From DASPLH01 sp035627675 (lineage in GTDB: Bacteria > Acidobacteriota > Terriglobia > Terriglobales > Acidobacteriaceae), in NCBI GenBank assembly GCA_035627675.1, contig DASPLH010000110.1:1-8111 (forward strand): DNA of 8,111 nucleotides, read 5' to 3'. Below the pieces are notes generated by a model that was not told where the DNA came from, did not search any database, and saw only the letters and a program-made list of their open reading frames with translations. Positions within the stretch are counted from its first letter, which is position 1. The number at the start of each line of letters is the position of its first letter. The translations under genes and the position numbers were made by a program. Of this stretch, positions 5,659 to 8,111 are shown piece after piece.

Positions 5659-5792
5659 TGCAGATGATGGAGAAGATGTTCCAGGACAGAACTGTGTACG
5701 TGGAATTCTATCGTGCGCGGCTGCCGCGGAGCAATGATGACCGCGTGCACCTCGACGGTGGCCCACCTTCGCGGAGCCGTAGGCGCTGCTAA
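5649..5792 (+). other. Short coding-like stretch, possible gene remnant
   Basis: One plus-strand frame here is open from 5592 to a TAA at 5790-5792 and reads like real protein around QYWVQMMEKMFQ and DRTVYVEFYRARLPR, unlike the other frames of this gap. The frame's tail runs into the hairpin at 5762-5798. Possible starts are ATG 5664 and 5667, without a ribosome site. It could be the tail of a decayed gene or a small protein of about 42 residues. I do not recognise the family, and chance is a serious alternative. Confidence 0.2.
5705..5734 (-). promoter_or_regulatory. Possible purA promoter
   Basis: The minus strand carries TTGCTC (5734-5729), an 18-bp spacer and TAGAAT (5710-5705), the latter one base from the -10 consensus. 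Transcription would start near 5698 and give a leader of about 135 nt holding the palindrome at 5647-5658. The -35 match is only three of six. Confidence 0.35.
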
Positions 5793-5798
5793 GGTGGG
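5762..5798. repeat. CCCACCTT hairpin repeat
   Basis: CCCACCTT (5762-5769) pairs perfectly with AAGGTGGG (5791-5798). The inner arms GCGGAGCC and GGCGCTGC pair at six of eight positions around a GTA loop. It has the same style as the CCCCAC-GTGGGG hairpins at 1-35 and 151-185, though the sequence differs. No T-run follows. Probably a dispersed intergenic repeat. Confidence 0.65.
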
Positions 5799-5833
5799 GA
5801 AGTTCCCGACCCATCGATCGCACTGCTGAGCGC

Positions 5834-5924
5834 GACGAGCGCCGCAGGCGCGCCACAGATATAGCCCAGCACGTCAGTGCTGGGAAACGAGGCCGTACAT
5901 GGAGGAGTCCCGCAGGGACGGCAC
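5834..5924. repeat. Triple-hairpin REP-like element, copy A
   Basis: This is a 91-bp unit with three small perfect stems in a row: GCGCC/GGCGC around GCA (5839-5851), CCCAGCAC/GTGCTGGG around GTCA (5865-5884), and GTCCC/GGGAC around GCA (5907-5919). An ungapped second copy lies at 8007-8097 with 79 of 91 bases equal; the first 53 bases differ at one position only. Stems are kept while the 18-base spacer at 5887-5904 has drifted. Palindromic units like this are typically spread by RAYT-type (Y1 transposase-like) enzymes; no such gene is in the window. Confidence 0.85.
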
Positions 5925-5980
5925 AGCCTCACTACGTGGAGTCGGCGGAGCTAATGTGGGGAAGGCCCGGCCTGTTCCGA

Positions 5981-5986
5981 TACACT
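5981..5986 (+). promoter_or_regulatory. Possible -10 box of a leaderless mutM transcript
   Basis: TACACT ends six bases before the mutM ATG, the spacing expected when transcription starts at the start codon itself. No Shine-Dalgarno sequence precedes mutM, which fits a leaderless mRNA. No -35 match is visible at the right distance, so this stays tentative. Confidence 0.35.
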
Positions 5987-5992
5987 GAACCC

Positions 5993-6808
5993 ATGCCCGA
6001 ACTGCCGGAAGTGGAGACGATCGCGCGTGGACTCCACAAGCGCGTCGGCGGCGACGTGATCGAGAGCGTTTGGATTGGCGACAAGTCGAACCTGCTGAAA
6101 TCGCCGGCAGCCGACATCGCCCGGACGCTTGAGGGGGCCAGGGTGGTCGCCTTTCGCCGCGTGGGGAAGCACATGGTGGCCGACCTCGCCGAGCGTGACG
6201 GGACTCCGCGCGCGCAGTGGGTCATCCACTTGGGGATGACCGGCCGCATGCTCGTCTGCGATGGGCAGTCGGAACAGGCCAGGCACACGCACCTGATCGC
6301 CACGCTCGAATCGGGACGCGAACTGCGCTTCGTCGATCCCAGGCGGTTCGGCAAACTCCAGGTGCTTCCGTCAGAGGCCTTCCAGGCTGCCGGAAGCGAG
6401 CCAATCGGCGCCGATCGAGAGAAGTTCATTGCCCTCTTCAAGGGGCGCAAGACGCCAATCAAGAGCGCGCTGCTCAATCAGAAGCTCCTCAGCGGTATCG
6501 GCAACATCTACGCGGACGAATCGCTCTTCCGGGCGGGAGTGCGGCCGCGCCGTCGTGCGGCGTCCCTTGCCAGGGCGGAGCTGCTGAAGCTCCACGCCGC
6601 GATCCAGGAGGTCCTGGCCGAGGCCATCGAGGCTGGGGGCTCATCGGTCTCCGATTATGTGGACGCAACGGGGGACGCAGGCTACTTCCAGCTTCAGCAC
6701 AGGGTCTATCAGCGTGAGGGCGAGCCGTGCCTGGTCTGCGGGACGGCGATCAAGCGGGTGGTGATCGCCGGACGCAGTAGCCACTATTGCCCCATGTGCC
6801 AGCGCTGA
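5993..6808 (+). CDS. mutM: Formamidopyrimidine-DNA glycosylase
   Basis: MutM (Fpg) cuts out 8-oxoguanine and ring-opened purines and nicks the DNA by beta,delta-elimination. The 271-residue protein is full length (E. coli 269). It has the N-terminal PELPEVE with the nucleophile P2 and E3, which become residue 2 and 3 only after Met removal from ATG 5993; the frame is open back to 5936, but a longer start would bury the catalytic proline, so 5993 is certain. K59 sits in RVGKH. The gap-filling triad M82, R117 and F119 is intact. The helix-two-turn-helix carries GIGNIYADE (168-176) with N171. The C-terminal zinc finger has C246, C249, C266 and C269, with R261 at the tip. It is divergent from purA and is followed 89 bp later by the ROK kinase gene. 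No ribosome site is seen. Confidence 0.97.
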   Translation: MPELPEVETIARGLHKRVGGDVIESVWIGDKSNLLKSPAADIARTLEGARVVAFRRVGKHMVADLAERDGTPRAQWVIHLGMTGRMLVCDGQSEQARHTHLIATLESGRELRFVDPRRFGKLQVLPSEAFQAAGSEPIGADREKFIALFKGRKTPIKSALLNQKLLSGIGNIYADESLFRAGVRPRRRAASLARAELLKLHAAIQEVLAEAIEAGGSSVSDYVDATGDAGYFQLQHRVYQREGEPCLVCGTAIKRVVIAGRSSHYCPMCQR

Positions 6809-6847
6809 GCGAGATTGCCGATTTTGAGTTCAACCCGAACCAATCAC

Positions 6848-6876
6848 TTGACCATCCCACTCTCGACTTTTACTTT
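6848..6876 (+). promoter_or_regulatory. Likely promoter of the ROK kinase gene
   Basis: TTGACC (five of six to consensus), a 17-bp spacer and TACTTT lie in the 89-bp gap between mutM and the ROK gene. Transcription would start near 6883, just before the GGGAG ribosome site. This suggests the kinase can be expressed apart from mutM. Confidence 0.5.
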
Positions 6877-6888
6877 CTATCGGATACC

Positions 6889-6893
6889 GGGAG
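6889..6893 (+). promoter_or_regulatory. ROK gene ribosome binding site
   Basis: GGGAG lies four bases before ATG 6898 and supports that start over the in-frame ATG at 6787, which lies inside mutM. Confidence 0.65.
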
Positions 6894-6897
6894 CCTC

Positions 6898-7899
6898 ATG
6901 TCTTCTTACGCAATCGGAGTGGATCTGGGCGGCACGAACCTGCGCATCGCCGCGGTGGATGAGCACGGCACGCTGCTCGAAAAGACAACGCTGGGAACGC
7001 AGGTGTCGCGGGGCCGCGACTACGTCATTGGAGAGATGGCGGAGGCAATCCGGGAGCTCTCACGCAAGCTGAAGCACGTTGGCGACCTGAAAGGCATTGG
7101 GATCGGCGTCCCCGGAATCATCGACATGGGCACCGGCATGTTGCGCGAGTCGCCGAACCTGCCCGGCTGGAACGACTATCCCGTACATTCCGAGATTGAG
7201 CGCCGGCTCTCCACGCCTGTCATCCTCGAAAATGACGCAAACGTGGCCGCTCTGGGCGAGAAGTGGCTCGGCGCCGCGCGTGGCTTCGACAGCATGGCCA
7301 TGCTCACCCTCGGCACCGGCGTCGGCGGCGGGTTGGTGTTCAACGGACACATTTGGCACGGCATGAACGGAATGGCCGGGGAACTCGGCCACATCGCCGT
7401 CTATCCCGATGGCCATCCCTGCGGCTGCGGCAGCCGCGGATGCGTCGAGCAGTACGCCTCGGCAACGGCCATCGTGCGCATGGCCGGCGAGATGGTCGAG
7501 CGCGGAGAAGCTCCGGAGCTGAAGGATGCGATGGAGTCCCGCGACAGGGAATTCGACTCGCGGATCCTCTACCAGATGGCTCTCGAGGGCGACCATGCCG
7601 CCCGCGAGGTTTACCGCCGCGTGGGAGTCGCGCTGGGAATCGTCATCGGCGACCTGGTGAACGCGCTCAACCTCCCGATGATCGTCATCGGAGGCGGCGT
7701 CTCCAATGGCTGGGACGCATTTGCGCCCGCCATGATGGAAGAGGTTCGCAAGCGCTCGTTCGTCTACGCCGCCACCGCGCCGGACCCGAACAAGGAATCG
7801 CGCCAGCCGCGGACGACAATCATCACCCGGGCGCTGCTTGGGAGCGACGCCGGCCTCTTCGGAGCCGCAAGGCTTCCATTGTTGCGAGCCGCAGTCTAG
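6898..7899 (+). CDS. ROK-family sugar kinase, probable glucokinase
   Basis: ROK kinases phosphorylate glucose or related sugars with ATP; a few members are transcription repressors. This 333-residue protein has no N-terminal winged-helix domain, so it is a kinase and not a repressor. Seen: the phosphate-1 loop DLGGTN (9-14), GIGVPG (68-73), the sugar-site ENDAN (111-115) with catalytic D113, the phosphate-2 loop LGTGVGGG (138-145), GELGH (161-165), the zinc motif CGCGSRGCVEQYAS (175-188) with C175, C177, C182 and probably H165, and the adenosine-site IGGGVS (264-269). All catalytic residues are present. Glucose is the most likely substrate, but fructose, N-acetylmannosamine or N-acetylglucosamine are not excluded, so no symbol is given. 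The start at 6898 gives the typical YAIGVDLGGT opening. The TAG stop is overlapped by a heptamer array. Confidence 0.92.
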   Translation: MSSYAIGVDLGGTNLRIAAVDEHGTLLEKTTLGTQVSRGRDYVIGEMAEAIRELSRKLKHVGDLKGIGIGVPGIIDMGTGMLRESPNLPGWNDYPVHSEIERRLSTPVILENDANVAALGEKWLGAARGFDSMAMLTLGTGVGGGLVFNGHIWHGMNGMAGELGHIAVYPDGHPCGCGSRGCVEQYASATAIVRMAGEMVERGEAPELKDAMESRDREFDSRILYQMALEGDHAAREVYRRVGVALGIVIGDLVNALNLPMIVIGGGVSNGWDAFAPAMMEEVRKRSFVYAATAPDPNKESRQPRTTIITRALLGSDAGLFGAARLPLLRAAV

Positions 7900-7998
7900 T
7901 GTGAAGTGGGAAGTGCGGACTGCGAATGTGAAGTGCGGACTGCGAATGTGAAGTGTGAAGTGCGATGTGAAGTGCGAAGTGTGAAGTGTGAAGTGCGC
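7898..7998. repeat. AGTGYGA heptamer array
   Basis: About 100 bp of 7-bp units of the type AGTGTGA, AGTGCGA and AGTGGGA, with a few 6-bp units (ATGTGA, AGTGCG). It holds an exact 20-bp tandem duplication (7912-7931 and 7932-7951). It begins on the second base of the ROK TAG stop codon and ends eight bases before the REP-like copy B. Most full units contain TGA. The unusual HFTLHTS-rich antisense translation is a by-product of this array and no protein. Confidence 0.9.
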
Positions 7999-8006
7999 CA
8001 ACTGCA

Positions 8007-8097
8007 GACGAGCGCCACAGGCGCGCCACAGATATAGCCCAGCACGTCAGTGCTGGGAATGCAGATCGTACCGCGACGAGTCCCACAGGGACGCCAC
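8007..8097. repeat. Triple-hairpin REP-like element, copy B
   Basis: This is the second 91-bp copy, in the same orientation as copy A at 5834-5924. Its stems lie at 8012-8024, 8038-8057 and 8080-8092. The loops of the outer two stems read ACA here and GCA in copy A, and all stem pairs are kept. It closes the intergenic region after the ROK gene; no classical terminator is seen for that gene. Confidence 0.85.
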
Positions 8098-8111
8098 GAA
8101 TGATTCCAAAT

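Noticed and set aside
7060..8001. 313-codon minus-strand frame starting MAHFTLHTSHFT, suggesting a repeat protein
   Set aside because: The repetitive start is only the translation of the 7-bp array, and the rest is the antisense of the ROK gene.
7898..8097. CRISPR array
   Set aside because: The repeats are 6-7 bp or 20 bp in tandem with no unique spacers of regular size, and no cas genes are present.
5834..8097. Composite transposon or gene cassette carrying mutM and the ROK gene
   Set aside because: The flanking copies are palindromic repeats without a transposase or target duplication, and both genes look like ordinary chromosomal genes.

Overview
The window reads as a stretch of GC-rich bacterial chromosome holding intact housekeeping genes, separated by intergenic regions unusually rich in small repeats. 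The best guess for the organism is a member of the Acidobacteriota (Terriglobia/Koribacter-like). This is inferred from the protein style, the sucC-sucD-ndk arrangement and the triple-hairpin dispersed repeats, which resemble repeats I associate with that phylum. No search was possible, so the phylum call is moderate at best.

Layout. Bases 1-188 are a gene-free cluster of palindromic repeats. A consensus -10 box at 242-247 and a leader of about 160 nt lead into sucC (413-1588) and sucD (1588-2475), the two subunits of succinyl-CoA synthetase, which overlap by one base. A heptamer-built hairpin separates sucD from ndk (2585-3010, nucleoside diphosphate kinase). A strong two-way terminator (3025-3066) separates ndk from the convergent minus-strand block: a VOC/PhnB-like protein (3071-3559), a small ABM-domain monooxygenase-like protein (3702-4004) and purA (4252-5562, adenylosuccinate synthetase, TTG start). 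A repeat-filled 430-bp gap divides purA from the divergent plus-strand pair mutM (5993-6808, formamidopyrimidine-DNA glycosylase) and a ROK-family sugar kinase (6898-7899). The window ends in another heptamer array and a second copy of a triple-hairpin repeat.

Function. sucCD makes ATP and succinate in the TCA cycle, Ndk balances nucleoside triphosphates, and PurA commits IMP to AMP synthesis using GTP. MutM removes oxidised guanine from DNA. The ROK protein probably phosphorylates glucose or a related hexose. The VOC and ABM proteins are small enzymes of unknown substrate. The protein genes form no visible new system.

The unusual content is intergenic. Three separate arrays with a 7-bp period, each built on a different heptamer (AGTTTCA, AGCTRCC, AGTGYGA), begin within two bases of, or overlap, the TAG stop codon of sucD, purA and the ROK gene. 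Two of the three are arranged as inverted pairs, one of them around a further nested palindrome. Two 91-bp triple-hairpin elements in direct orientation flank mutM and the ROK gene.
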